The notes: generated by a model from the sequence alone, not told the origin. A stretch of DNA of 25,733 nt from Oribacterium sp. (GCA_017940955.1 JAGAXP010000309.1:1-25733), one strand, 5' to 3'; shown: positions 1-7,732, numbered from the stretch's first letter. Numbers and translations are program-made.

Positions 1-3
1 CAT

Positions 4-149
4 CGCAGATGGAACCGGAGTAAGGGTGCGAAGCATCCACTCCAGCGAGGTCTTAGGGTTACGCAGTACCCTAACAAGTTGCCTTGGAGACAATGCCCCG
101 AAAGGGGTTATTGTCGGACAAGGCGAAACTTGCTCTACCTTCATCTGTG
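4..149 (+). ncRNA. Putative structured RNA, multi-helix junction (unknown family)
   Basis: Read as + strand RNA, this stretch folds into a closed multi-branch structure. A closing helix pairs 4-13 with 140-149, with two or three G-U pairs. Inside are three consecutive hairpins. The first pairs 17-21 with 39-43 and 24-29 with 33-38, loop GAA. The second pairs 53-59 with 68-74. The third is long: 75-80 with 127-132, 81-86 with 119-124, 89-94 with 110-115, and 96-99 with 104-107, capped by a GAAA tetraloop. Nearly all helices are perfect Watson-Crick. I cannot match it to a named family. It could be the end of a larger RNA starting left of the window, a leader of the small gene at 260, or a single-stranded DNA signal such as a transfer origin. 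The pairing is seen; the function is unknown. Confidence 0.55.
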
Positions 150-181
150 GCTTCACATATCCAGCTTTAAATGATCCGAAA

Positions 182-218
182 GTCAAGCCATTCATAAAAA
201 TGGAAACCATGGCTTGAC
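182..218 (+). repeat. 10-bp inverted repeat upstream of small gene
   Basis: GTCAAGCCAT at 182-191 is repeated as its exact complement at 209-218, with a 17-nt loop. It sits between the structured region at 4-149 and the ribosome binding site of the gene at 260. No T-run follows, so it does not look like a simple terminator. It may be an operator or an extra helix of the upstream RNA. Confidence 0.5.
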
Positions 219-259
219 CATGGAATGGTGGAAAGCAAGATTAGTGGAGGAATATAAAA

Positions 260-469
260 ATGAGCGGAAGAAAAAACACAGAGGAAAAGATATATCTGGT
301 ATCGAAAGAAAATGCAGAACGGATCTCTGCCATTGAAGAGAAGGAATACATGGAAATGGTTACTTACAGACCGGGAGTATCACCCGATGTCATTCATGTG
401 GCTGAGGAATTCAATCCGGAGGACATTTCTTTATGGCAGTGCCTTAAATCAGCAATGGGCGTTTTATAA
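260..469 (+). CDS. Small hypothetical protein (69 aa)
   Basis: I do not recognise this protein. It is acidic, with charged N-terminal residues (MSGRKNTEEKIYLVSKENAE) and a mid-part containing YRPGVSPDVIHVAEEFNPED. It has no membrane segment, cysteine motif or clear helix-turn-helix. The start is supported by GTGGAGGAAT nine or ten bases upstream of the ATG. The gene lies directly before the dyad at 471-497 and the promoter of the recombinase operon, so it may be the last gene of an upstream transcript or an accessory gene of the element. It is called coding because of the good ribosome binding site and the absence of a competing frame. Function unknown. Confidence 0.55.
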   Translation: MSGRKNTEEKIYLVSKENAERISAIEEKEYMEMVTYRPGVSPDVIHVAEEFNPEDISLWQCLKSAMGVL

Positions 470-470
470 G

Positions 471-497
471 ATATGGTGAAAAATCCCACTATAAAAT
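471..497. promoter_or_regulatory. Dyad site A (operator or recombination site)
   Basis: This 27-bp imperfect dyad has arms ATATGGTGA and CCACTATAA around a spacer AAAATC. It matches the site at 7536-7562 at 24 of 27 positions, in the same orientation. It lies 13 bp upstream of the -35 box of the recombinase promoter (511-539), which fits a regulator binding site. Because the second copy lies at the other end of the four-recombinase cassette, it could instead be a recombination site. Confidence 0.6.
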
Positions 498-510
498 TTT
501 GACAGACCTA

Positions 511-539
511 TTGAAATTGAGACCGGCAACTGCTACAAT
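511..539 (+). promoter_or_regulatory. Sigma-A type promoter of the recombinase operon
   Basis: TTGAAA at 511-516 and TACAAT at 534-539 are separated by exactly 17 bp. Transcription would start near 546. That excludes an upstream TTG start at 499 for the first recombinase and supports the ATG at 625. Confidence 0.6.
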
Positions 540-624
540 TCCCTTGGGTAGAAAACAGAAGTTTTCAAAGAAGGCGCTGGCTTTTCTCTGGCTGTCAAAT
601 CAGCAAGAGGAGGTCAGCGTCTTT

Positions 625-2274
625 ATGTTAAAAGGAAGAATCAGAACATCAGAAAAGTTTGCGTCCTACCTTCGACTGTCCATCGAGGACGGTGACAAGG
701 CGGAGAGCAACAGCATCTCAAACCAGCGCGTGCTGGTCAAATCTTATACGGAGAATCATCCGGATATCCATATCGTACAGGAATATGTCGATGACGGTTA
801 CACGGGAACCAACTTTGACCGTCCGGGCTTCAAGAAGATGATCTCGGACATCGAAGAGGGAAAGATAAACGGTGTTATCGTAAAAGACCTTTCAAGGTTC
901 GGAAGGGACCATATCGGAGTCGGCAAATTCCTTGAAAGGATTTTCCCTACAATCGGCATCAGGTTCGTTGCGATCAACGACCACTATGATAGCATGTCGG
1001 AAAACAGCGAGTCCGATTCCATGATCATACCCTTCAAGAACCTTTTGAACGATTCTTATTGCAGGGACATTTCCATAAAAGTAAGAAGCCAGCTTGACGT
1101 GAAAAGGAAGAACGGGTCCTTTGTGGGAAATTATGCGCCGTTCGGATACAGGAAATCCGAAAAGAACAAGGGAAAACTTGAGGTGGATGATTATGCCGCC
1201 GGAGTCGTAAAGGATATTTTCAGCTGGAAGCTGGAGGGCTGCAGCGCACAGCGGATTGCGGAAAAGCTGAATGAAAACGGCGTACCATGCCCCAGCAGCT
1301 ATAAAAGATTATGCGGCATTGATTATCACAGCGGATTCAAAAGTACCGGCAGTCCGAAGTGGCAGGCGATACAGGTTTTCAGGATCCTGCAGAACGAGGT
1401 ATATGTGGGGAGCCTCATCCAGGGGAAAAGATCCAGGATCAACTATAAGGTGAAAAAGATAAAAGACCGTCCGGAGGAGGAATGGATCAAAGCAGAGAAC
1501 GTCCATGAGGCGATCATCCCAAGGCACACATTTGATGTCGTTCAGGAAGTCTTAAAAATGGATACCTGTGCAGCTCCCGGAAAAGAACAGGTCAGTCTTT
1601 TTTCCGGAATTGTCAGGTGCAGTGACTGCGGGCAGAACATGGTCCGCCGCGGGACTACCAGCAGGGGAAAGCGGTACTACTATCTTAACTGTGGAACTTA
1701 CCACAGGGGAAAAGGCTGCTCCGCCCATCTGATCAGTGAAGAAAAACTCAGCCAGGCGGTGCTTGCATCCATCAATGAAAAGATCGGACAGGTTGAGGGA
1801 CTGGAAGAAAGATTGTCAGAGGCAGGGCAGGAGCCGAGGGACAGGATTATGAATGCAAGGCTTAAGGATCAGCTTGAAATGCTTCAGGCAGAGATTGACA
1901 AATACACGGAACTCAGGTCACAGCTATACCGGGATATGGCAGATAATGTGGTGACAAAGGAAGAGTACGAGGAATTCAGTAAAAACTTTGAGTCCCATAT
2001 AGAAAGCGCGAAGGATGCGCAGAGATCCATAACGAAACATGCGGAAGAGCTTTCAGAAGTCAGCCTTGATGATATGGACTGGGTGGCGGAACTGAAAAAA
2101 TATAAGGGGATTAAAACCCTGACAAGGAGGCTGCTTGTCGAGCTGGTCGAGAGCATAACCGTTTATGACAAGGCGCACATCAAAATCCGCTACAGGTTCT
2201 CTGACGACCTTAAAAGAATATGCGATGCAGCCGGCATTGAAAAATCTGAAGGGAAGGAGGTTGTGGTGTCATGA
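625..2274 (+). CDS. Large serine recombinase 1 (549 aa), catalytic residues intact
   Basis: This is a site-specific DNA integrase/excisionase of the large serine recombinase family. The N-terminal resolvase domain (about 10-160) has the motif YLRLS with nucleophile Ser19, and VKDLSRFGRD with Arg91 and Arg94. The 'recombinase' domain follows (about 170-300). A zinc ribbon with CSDCG and a later NCG...C pattern lies near 330-370. A coiled-coil stretch rich in Glu/Lys (about 400-480) and a final beta segment (VESITVYDKAHIKIRYRF) complete it. The ATG at 625 is chosen because AGAGGAGG lies 11 nt upstream and the promoter lies at 511-539; the frame is open further upstream to a TTG at 499, which falls within promoter DNA. 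The stop overlaps the next start (ATGA), so translation is coupled. It is the first of four tandem recombinases. Confidence 0.9.
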   Translation: MLKGRIRTSEKFASYLRLSIEDGDKAESNSISNQRVLVKSYTENHPDIHIVQEYVDDGYTGTNFDRPGFKKMISDIEEGKINGVIVKDLSRFGRDHIGVGKFLERIFPTIGIRFVAINDHYDSMSENSESDSMIIPFKNLLNDSYCRDISIKVRSQLDVKRKNGSFVGNYAPFGYRKSEKNKGKLEVDDYAAGVVKDIFSWKLEGCSAQRIAEKLNENGVPCPSSYKRLCGIDYHSGFKSTGSPKWQAIQVFRILQNEVYVGSLIQGKRSRINYKVKKIKDRPEEEWIKAENVHEAIIPRHTFDVVQEVLKMDTCAAPGKEQVSLFSGIVRCSDCGQNMVRRGTTSRGKRYYYLNCGTYHRGKGCSAHLISEEKLSQAVLASINEKIGQVEGLEERLSEAGQEPRDRIMNARLKDQLEMLQAEIDKYTELRSQLYRDMADNVVTKEEYEEFSKNFESHIESAKDAQRSITKHAEELSEVSLDDMDWVAELKKYKGIKTLTRRLLVELVESITVYDKAHIKIRYRFSDDLKRICDAAGIEKSEGKEVVVS

Positions 2275-3800
2275 GATATGTAAGCTATACAAAAGCAGTT
2301 TCATGGAGCAGAAAGAATGTAGACAATACAATCCCGGAGCAGAATGAAGCGATCTCCCTGTGGCTAAAGGACAATGGCGGTGCTGCCCTTGAGAAAAAAT
2401 ATACGGACAGGAAAAAGGATGTGGAGGCAGATGCAGGGTTCATGGAAATGATACATGACGGCATGGAGAGGAAGTACGACTGCATTATCGTAAAGAACCT
2501 GACATATCTTGGAAACTGCCTCCAGGCGGCAAGGCACCATATTTTGGATACCATGTATGCGGCAGGGATTCACCTGGTCGTGACGGATGACCATTTCGAT
2601 TCCTCAAAGGTTGAAAGCAAGGAAGTGTTCCAGTATTTCGATGCCAAAAGAAATGAGGAGCATGGTGATATCTTCCGCAACTGGCTTTCCCAAAAAGGGG
2701 ACGCATACCTGATAAGCAACTCCATTCCTTACGGATACAGGAGGTCTCCTGACGGGAGCAACATTGAAAAGGATGAGAGCGTCTCAAAGATCATTGACGA
2801 GATGTTCAGGAGGCATCTTGAGGGAGACTCTTTCCATACCATAGCCGGATGGCTAAACTTCGAGCGGGTTGACTGTCCGAAGATCCACAGGCTGAAAATG
2901 TTCGGGAAAGAGATACCGGAGGAGACAGAATACTGGGACGATGACAAAGTGCGGCGGATCATAAGAAGCCCGATATATACAGGAGCTGTCGTGAACAAGA
3001 AGCAGGAGGTTGTCGCAGAGGGCTGCCATGAGCCGTACATCACGCTTGATGTTTTCAAGACCATCAAGATGGCAAAATATGTATATGCACCCAGGGGTGA
3101 TGACGGAAAGATCATAAAAAAGAATGCGAACTTCATAAGACCGTACCACGGAAAACTGTTCTGCGCAAAATGCGGGAAGTCGCTTGTTTTTTCAAAAAGC
3201 GGAAAAAGCAGGACCGGTTACCGCTGCTCGCCGGGGTGCTGGGGCAAAGGTGATCTTGACAAATGGACAATCCCTGAAGAAGAGGTCTATGGAAGGTATA
3301 AGGAAAAACTCCTTGAGGAAAAGAAGCTTGCGGTTAAGCTTATGGCAGTGATGCAGTCCGGGGCATACGAGAAGAAAAGGGACGAGGAGCTGGACAGGAT
3401 TTCCGCAAGGTTCAGCCGTGCGGTAGCGGAGCTAAAGGTCAGCATGATCGACAGGGTACCGCTTTATGACAGCTACCAGTCAGGGAAGATTTCCAGAGAC
3501 GAATATGAGGAAAGGCTTAAGCTGTTTCAAAAGCGCATGAAGGACAGCAGCAGCTTTTATGATGAGACATCAGAAAAAGTGCAGAAAGTGAAAACCGCAT
3601 ACAGCGCGGGCAACCAGTGGCTGATGCTTTTCTGTGACATTAAGGTACCCGATGAGGCAGACCACGTTTTCATAGAGAAAACAATAGACAGGATCGAGCT
3701 TGTAATGAACAGTCCGTATAACCCTTCAGGCAATGATTTTTCCATGGAGGTGCAGTTTGCAAAATCGGATTGGAAGAGATTCCTGGAAGGAGGGATTTAA
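2271..3800 (+). CDS. Large serine recombinase 2 (509 aa), catalytically degenerate paralogue
   Basis: The overall build is that of a large serine recombinase: resolvase-like N-terminus, 'recombinase' domain with the usual SIPYGYRRSPDG turn, zinc ribbon (FCAKCGKSL ... CSPGC, about 297-325), coiled coil and a C-terminal beta segment. The active site is gone. Where the other copies have YxRxS it reads YTKAVSWS, so no alignment keeps Tyr, Arg and Ser together. Where they have VKDLSRFGRD it reads VKNLTYLGNC, replacing both catalytic arginines by Tyr79 and Asn82. Length and reading frame are intact and AAGGAGG precedes the ATG, so this is a maintained gene rather than debris. A non-catalytic DNA-binding or tetramer-controlling subunit is my inference. 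It overlaps the first recombinase by 4 bp and ends 2 bp before the third. Confidence 0.85.
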   Translation: MRYVSYTKAVSWSRKNVDNTIPEQNEAISLWLKDNGGAALEKKYTDRKKDVEADAGFMEMIHDGMERKYDCIIVKNLTYLGNCLQAARHHILDTMYAAGIHLVVTDDHFDSSKVESKEVFQYFDAKRNEEHGDIFRNWLSQKGDAYLISNSIPYGYRRSPDGSNIEKDESVSKIIDEMFRRHLEGDSFHTIAGWLNFERVDCPKIHRLKMFGKEIPEETEYWDDDKVRRIIRSPIYTGAVVNKKQEVVAEGCHEPYITLDVFKTIKMAKYVYAPRGDDGKIIKKNANFIRPYHGKLFCAKCGKSLVFSKSGKSRTGYRCSPGCWGKGDLDKWTIPEEEVYGRYKEKLLEEKKLAVKLMAVMQSGAYEKKRDEELDRISARFSRAVAELKVSMIDRVPLYDSYQSGKISRDEYEERLKLFQKRMKDSSSFYDETSEKVQKVKTAYSAGNQWLMLFCDIKVPDEADHVFIEKTIDRIELVMNSPYNPSGNDFSMEVQFAKSDWKRFLEGGI

Positions 3801-3802
3801 GG

Positions 3803-5557
3803 ATGGCAAGGAAAAGCAGAAAGAACATGCAGTCCGAGCCCACCCAGACCGGCAATGTAACAGAAGTGCTGGAAGGAGGAGCGGCATATAGTCAGCCTTC
3901 GGATGATTCTGGAACAATATCGGCAGGAACTAAATCGCCGGACGCAATGAAAGCAGCCGTGTATGCGAGGCTTTCCGTTGAGGATGACATCACGATGGAT
4001 TCCCTTGACACGCAGATACGGCTCATACGGGATTTTATAGACGGAAGGAAAGATATCGTATACGAAGATACCTATTACGATAACGGGTACAGCGGCACGA
4101 ATTTTAACCGCCCTGCTTTTAACCGCATGATGGAAGACCTGCGGAAAGGGAAAATACAGTGCATCGTAGTGAAAGACCTTTCCAGATTCGGGCGCAATTA
4201 TCTTGAGGCGGATTATTATATTGAAACAATCCTGCCATTTCTTGGGGCGAGGCTTCTTGCGGTGACGGATGATTTTGATTCCTTCCGGCCGGAGGATATG
4301 AACAGCCTCCTCGTGCCTGTGAAAAACCTTGTGAACACGATGTATTCCAAAGACCTGTCGAAGAAAATATGGGCAACGTCCCAGCGGAAGAAAAAAGAGG
4401 GGGAACTTTTAGGGAATGGATGTATCTATGGATATATCAAGAACCAGGAGACCGGAAAACTGGAGATAGACCCTGTGACGGCTGTAAATGTCCAGCTGAT
4501 CTTTCAATGGAAGCTGCTGGGATTATCGACTTGCAGGATAGCCGAGAACCTGACCCTGATGGGTGCACCGACTCCAAGGCAGAGGCAGAAGGAGCTTGGG
4601 ATATTGAAGAAGGAGCCCGGTAGCAAATGGGAAACCGCAAGCATAAGCTCAATCCTTAAAAGTGAATACTACATTGGCAACACTGTATCGAACAAAACAT
4701 CCACGAAGATATTTGCAGGGCAGGAAAAGGTGCTGACTGCCCCAACAGAGTGGATCATAACGGAAAACACCCATGAGGCCATCATCGCAAGGGATGATTT
4801 TGAGGCAGTCCAGGAAAGCATGAGGGAGAAAGCAGAAAAGCGTGCCGCCAGTTTGGAAGCAACTGCAAAGATCAATGAAAAATACCCTGACCAGATGAAA
4901 GGACTTTTATTCTGTGGGAAGTGCGGAAAACGCATGATCATAGACCGCCTTCCGCATGGAGCAGTGAGCAGCGTGAAAACAGTGGTATATGTATGCAGAC
5001 AGAGGGGACAGGGACGGTCAAATAACTGTTCCGGCCATTCCATTTCAGAGAACCTTCTCAAGATGCTTATCATGGAAAGAATCAGCAGGACAGCGAAAGA
5101 GTGCTGCGATGCGGCGGAACTTTGGAATAAAACAGAAGCCATGAGGGGAAGGGATAACCCGGTAAATAAGGTGAAGGCAGAGATACAAAAGGTAACGGCT
5201 CATCAGAACGGAATATCCGATAAACGGAGCACGTTATATGAGAACCTTTCAAACGGCGTGATCGACAGGGATGAATTCAGGCTGCTCCAGGATAATTACA
5301 AAAGACAGCATGAGGACGGCGAAAAAGAGCTGAAAGCGCTTGAGGATAAGCTTTCGGAAATTGAGGAAGCTGCAAAACAATATCTGAACTCAGCGGAAGC
5401 TTTGAAGAAATATGTAAGCTGCAGGGCTTTTGACGAGGATATCGTCAGGGAGCTTGTTGAGAGGGTGGATGTTTTTCCAGATAAGCATATCCATGTAACG
5501 TTTCGGTTCAAAAGTCCATTTGAGAAAGAAGGCGGTAAAGATGATAGCAGTGTATAG
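3803..5557 (+). CDS. Large serine recombinase 3 (584 aa), catalytic residues intact
   Basis: This is an active-type large serine recombinase with an extra polar N-terminal tail of about 48 residues before the resolvase domain. YARLS places the nucleophile at Ser58; VKDLSRFGRN gives Arg128 and Arg131. The 'recombinase' domain, a zinc ribbon (FCGKCGKRM ... VCRQRG...NNCSGH), a Glu/Lys-rich coiled coil and a last beta segment (VERVDVFPDKHIHVTFRF) follow in order. The ATG at 3803 is preferred to an in-frame TTG at 3770 because GGAAGGAGGG lies 8 nt upstream of it. The gene starts 2 bp after the degenerate recombinase and overlaps the next one by 17 bp, so all four are probably made from one transcript. 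The low-complexity N-terminal tail is absent from recombinases 1 and 4 and may mediate partner contact (inference). Confidence 0.88.
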   Translation: MARKSRKNMQSEPTQTGNVTEVLEGGAAYSQPSDDSGTISAGTKSPDAMKAAVYARLSVEDDITMDSLDTQIRLIRDFIDGRKDIVYEDTYYDNGYSGTNFNRPAFNRMMEDLRKGKIQCIVVKDLSRFGRNYLEADYYIETILPFLGARLLAVTDDFDSFRPEDMNSLLVPVKNLVNTMYSKDLSKKIWATSQRKKKEGELLGNGCIYGYIKNQETGKLEIDPVTAVNVQLIFQWKLLGLSTCRIAENLTLMGAPTPRQRQKELGILKKEPGSKWETASISSILKSEYYIGNTVSNKTSTKIFAGQEKVLTAPTEWIITENTHEAIIARDDFEAVQESMREKAEKRAASLEATAKINEKYPDQMKGLLFCGKCGKRMIIDRLPHGAVSSVKTVVYVCRQRGQGRSNNCSGHSISENLLKMLIMERISRTAKECCDAAELWNKTEAMRGRDNPVNKVKAEIQKVTAHQNGISDKRSTLYENLSNGVIDRDEFRLLQDNYKRQHEDGEKELKALEDKLSEIEEAAKQYLNSAEALKKYVSCRAFDEDIVRELVERVDVFPDKHIHVTFRFKSPFEKEGGKDDSSV

Positions 5558-7205
5558 AAGGCTCTCCATGGCGGATGGGGATCTTGGAAAGGATGGAAAA
5601 GACGAGAGCAACAGCATAGAAAACCAGGGTCTTTTGATACTTGATTATATGGAGTCAAGGGATGATCTTAAGGACCAGCCATATGAGGAATATACGGACG
5701 ATGGATACACAGGGCTTAATTTTGACCGTCCCGGCTTCCAGAAGATGATGACTGCAGTGCGATGTGGGGATATTGACACCATAATCGTGAAAGACCTGTC
5801 ACGCTTCGGACGCGACTATGTGACCGTGGGAGAGTACCTTGAGCAGATATTCCCTGTCCTTGGAGTCCGTTTCATTGCCATAAACAACGTGTATGACAGC
5901 ATAAATTATAAAGGGACTACGATGGGACTCGATGTGGCGGTATCAAATCTTGTCAATACCCTCTATAGCCGGGACGTGGGGAAGAAACTGAAGTCTGCAA
6001 ACAGGGTGAAATGGAAAAGAGGATATGCCACGGGAGGGTATGCCCTGTTCGGATATGTGTTTGATCCGGAGAGACCGAACAGGTATAAGATAGACCCTGA
6101 AGCGGCGAAGATCGTGCGTAGGGTCTTTGACCTGGCTCTTCTGGGCTTCAGCACGGGCCTTATAGCGGAGCAGCTGAACGATGAGGAGCTCCCAATCCCG
6201 TCAACCTACGCAAAAATTAAAAAGATCAGGGGGAAGATGAACCAGAGGGTGCTGACACCGGATAGGATATGGGACTGCGGGAAGGTATGGAGGATCCTGA
6301 ATTTTTACGAATATACCGGTGCCATGGTCAGGCATAAATCGGAGATCATCGTCTCCGGCTCCTATGTGCAGAGAAGGCTCCCCAGAAACCAATGGATTGT
6401 GGTAGAGGGATGCCATGAGGCAATCGTGACAAAAGAGGAATGGGAGAAAGCCCATGAGGTCATCCGTGAGATCAGGGGAAGGAATCTGGCACATCCGAGG
6501 AAAATAGTGCTAAGAAAGAAGCTCAGGTGCGGCCATTGCAGGCGGGCTCTTCAGTTCACATCTAGTGAGCCGAATTATAAATGCTATTGCCGTGCCGGGC
6601 TGGAGCAGCCCAAACATTCCGGCTGCTGCGGGGATATGTATTTCCTTGGGGATATCGAATCCGTTGTTTACCTGGCGATAAGAAAACAGCTTGATCTACT
6701 TATGAAGATAAAGGGGCAGTTCACAGAGCGAGAGCAGAACATAAAGACCCTTGAGAAAGAACTGGAGCTTGACCGGAGCAGGACTGAGGCGGACATCAAA
6801 CGGCTAAAAACGGATAAGGTCCGCTTTTATGAGGAATATGTGGATGGAAAAATGACCGTGGAGGAGTACAAGATCAGAAAGCTTGAGACGGACGGCAGGA
6901 TCGAGGAGCTTCAGAAAGCGCTTGAGGATGGAGCTGCTAATCTGAAGACAGAAGAAAAAGGATTGAAGCAGGACAGGCCGGCGGAATTAAAGGCACTGCT
7001 TTCCGAATCAGAGAAGCTCCTTGGAGAAACGCAGCTCACAGCGGAAATGGCGGCGGTGTTCATCGAAAATGTCTATATACATGAAGATAAGCACGTGGAG
7101 ATTGTGTTCCGCTTTGAGGATATGGTGGCGGAAGCCGCCGAAAAATGCGGGTATGACCCGATAAAGGACGGGTTCGTGCTGAAGCACCAAAAGAATAAAG
7201 CCTGA
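5541..7205 (+). CDS. Large serine recombinase 4 (554 aa), catalytic residues intact
   Basis: An active-type large serine recombinase whose catalytic strand begins at the initiator: MIAVYRRLS puts the nucleophile at Ser9. VKDLSRFGRD supplies Arg88 and Arg91. A 'recombinase' domain, a zinc ribbon (LRCGHCRRA ... KCYC ... GCCGD), a long coiled coil (about 395-490) and a terminal beta segment (IENVYIHEDKHVEIVFRF) follow. The ATG at 5541 has GAAGGCGG just upstream; an in-frame TTG at 5520 is possible but less likely. The gene overlaps recombinase 3 by 17 bp and is the last of the operon, which ends at the hairpin at 7232-7279. Its catalytic domain is closest in local motifs to recombinase 1 (both have DGYTG.NFDRPGF and ESNSI..Q). 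Confidence 0.9.
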   Translation: MIAVYRRLSMADGDLGKDGKDESNSIENQGLLILDYMESRDDLKDQPYEEYTDDGYTGLNFDRPGFQKMMTAVRCGDIDTIIVKDLSRFGRDYVTVGEYLEQIFPVLGVRFIAINNVYDSINYKGTTMGLDVAVSNLVNTLYSRDVGKKLKSANRVKWKRGYATGGYALFGYVFDPERPNRYKIDPEAAKIVRRVFDLALLGFSTGLIAEQLNDEELPIPSTYAKIKKIRGKMNQRVLTPDRIWDCGKVWRILNFYEYTGAMVRHKSEIIVSGSYVQRRLPRNQWIVVEGCHEAIVTKEEWEKAHEVIREIRGRNLAHPRKIVLRKKLRCGHCRRALQFTSSEPNYKCYCRAGLEQPKHSGCCGDMYFLGDIESVVYLAIRKQLDLLMKIKGQFTEREQNIKTLEKELELDRSRTEADIKRLKTDKVRFYEEYVDGKMTVEEYKIRKLETDGRIEELQKALEDGAANLKTEEKGLKQDRPAELKALLSESEKLLGETQLTAEMAAVFIENVYIHEDKHVEIVFRFEDMVAEAAEKCGYDPIKDGFVLKHQKNKA

Positions 7206-7231
7206 TACCTAATATGAATATGAAAACAATT

Positions 7232-7279
7232 AAAGACGCCTCTTTCAGTCAAATGATGCTGAAAGGGGCGTTAGTCTTT
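7232..7279. terminator. Two-way intrinsic terminator between convergent genes
   Basis: A 13-bp stem pairs 7236-7248 with 7259-7271 (one G-U pair), extended by AAAGAC pairing with GTCTTT outside a small bulge. T-rich DNA lies on both sides. It sits just after the stop of the fourth recombinase on the + strand and overlaps the stop of the regulator on the - strand, so it can end both transcripts. Confidence 0.75.
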
Positions 7280-7474
7280 TGTCTGCGGGAAACTGACGAT
7301 GCCGTCCGGACCACATTCCAACAATACACAGAGCTTTTCCAAAGTATTCATTGTTATGCTGCGGTTGTTGCGGAGGCTGTCCATGGTGTGCTTGTCAATC
7401 CCCATGTTGATCAGATCGTACTGCGAAATCTCCTTTCGCTTCATCGTTTCCCACAGAGGGGTGTAATCGATCAC
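7271..7474 (-). CDS. Small Cro/CI-type (XRE) DNA-binding protein (67 aa)
   Basis: This is a single-domain helix-turn-helix protein of the small XRE class found next to mobile-element genes. The pattern ISQYDLINMGIDKHTMDSLRNNRSITMNTLEKLCVLLECGPDGIVSF matches the five-helix fold, with the recognition helix around IDKHTMDSLRNN. The start is GTG at 7474, supported by GGAGGTGA six bases upstream on the minus strand. An ATG-like triplet slightly upstream is out of frame. The gene converges with recombinase 4. A dyad (7536-7562) lies about 60 bp upstream, with a near-copy at 471-497 before the recombinase operon, so it is the natural candidate to repress both itself and the recombinases. That link is inferred from position only. 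Confidence 0.8.
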   Translation of the reverse strand: MIDYTPLWETMKRKEISQYDLINMGIDKHTMDSLRNNRSITMNTLEKLCVLLECGPDGIVSFPQTKD

Positions 7475-7509
7475 TACATGTCACCTCCATGTCTGAAAAT
7501 CTGCCTTAA

Positions 7510-7515
7510 ATTATA
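7510..7515 (-). promoter_or_regulatory. TATAAT -10 box for the minus-strand regulator
   Basis: On the minus strand this reads TATAAT, about 35 nt upstream of the GTG start of the small regulator. No good -35 box lies at 16-18 bp; the expected -35 area falls at the edge of the dyad at 7536-7562, so a regulated or activator-dependent promoter is possible. Confidence 0.4.
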
Positions 7516-7535
7516 TTGGATTGCCGCTGTTTCAA

Positions 7536-7562
7536 ATATGGTGGAAAATCCCACCATATAAT
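7536..7562. promoter_or_regulatory. Dyad site B (operator or recombination site)
   Basis: The arms ATATGGTGG and CCACCATAT form a perfect 9-bp inverted repeat around the spacer AAAATC. The site matches site A (471-497) at 24 of 27 positions in the same orientation. It lies between the minus-strand regulator and the plus-strand XRE/ATPase operon. Its right end also holds a TATAAT (7557-7562) that could serve as a + strand -10 box, so a bound protein could control both directions. Confidence 0.65.
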
Positions 7563-7596
7563 GCTAACATGTAATATCAGGGACAATCTGGGCGGA

Positions 7597-7732
7597 TAAG
7601 ATGGCAAAAGAAGCTCCTAAGATGGCAAAAAGACCGCCTAAGATGGCAAAACATTCTTATCTTTGCCATCTTGGAAAACCCAGTAAGAATGCGGCTTTGA
7701 AGGCTGTTTTCGGCTAAAATCCAAGATGGCAA
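7597..7732 (+). repeat. Iteron-like array, probable replication origin or initiator-binding region
   Basis: TAAGATGGCAAAA occurs exactly three times, at 7597-7609, 7618-7630 and 7639-7651, at a strict 21-bp period (two helical turns). An inverted copy of the core (TTTGCCATCTT) is at 7662-7672 and a further direct copy (AAGATGGCAA) at 7723-7732. The inverted copy lies inside a separate 8-bp inverted repeat (CATTCTTA at 7652-7659, TAAGAATG at 7684-7691). Phased tandem repeats beside a RepA-like ATPase gene are typical of iteron origins such as that of RSF1010. The initiator itself is not identified, so an operator array for the downstream operon remains possible. Confidence 0.7.

Noticed and set aside
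26..217. 63-codon open frame at the left edge
   Set aside because: It runs through the highly paired region, has no ribosome binding site and no protein-like pattern; the base pairing explains the sequence better.
499..624. Longer N-terminus for recombinase 1 from a TTG at 499
   Set aside because: The extra codons lie over the -35/-10 promoter, have no ribosome binding site and add residues foreign to the family before the resolvase domain.
2271..3800. Recombinase 2 as a decaying pseudogene
   Set aside because: The frame is full length, coupled to both neighbours, with a strong ribosome binding site and intact zinc ribbon; loss is limited to catalytic residues.
4669..5142. 157-codon minus-strand frame within recombinase 3
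   Set aside because: Antisense shadow of a clearly conserved gene, without start signals or domain pattern.
7214..7561. 115-codon plus-strand frame
   Set aside because: It is antisense to the small XRE gene, which has a proper GTG start, ribosome binding site and HTH pattern, and it crosses the terminator.
7597..7651. CRISPR-like short repeats
   Set aside because: Repeat unit is 13 bp with only 8-bp gaps and three copies; no cas genes. Iteron-like spacing fits better.
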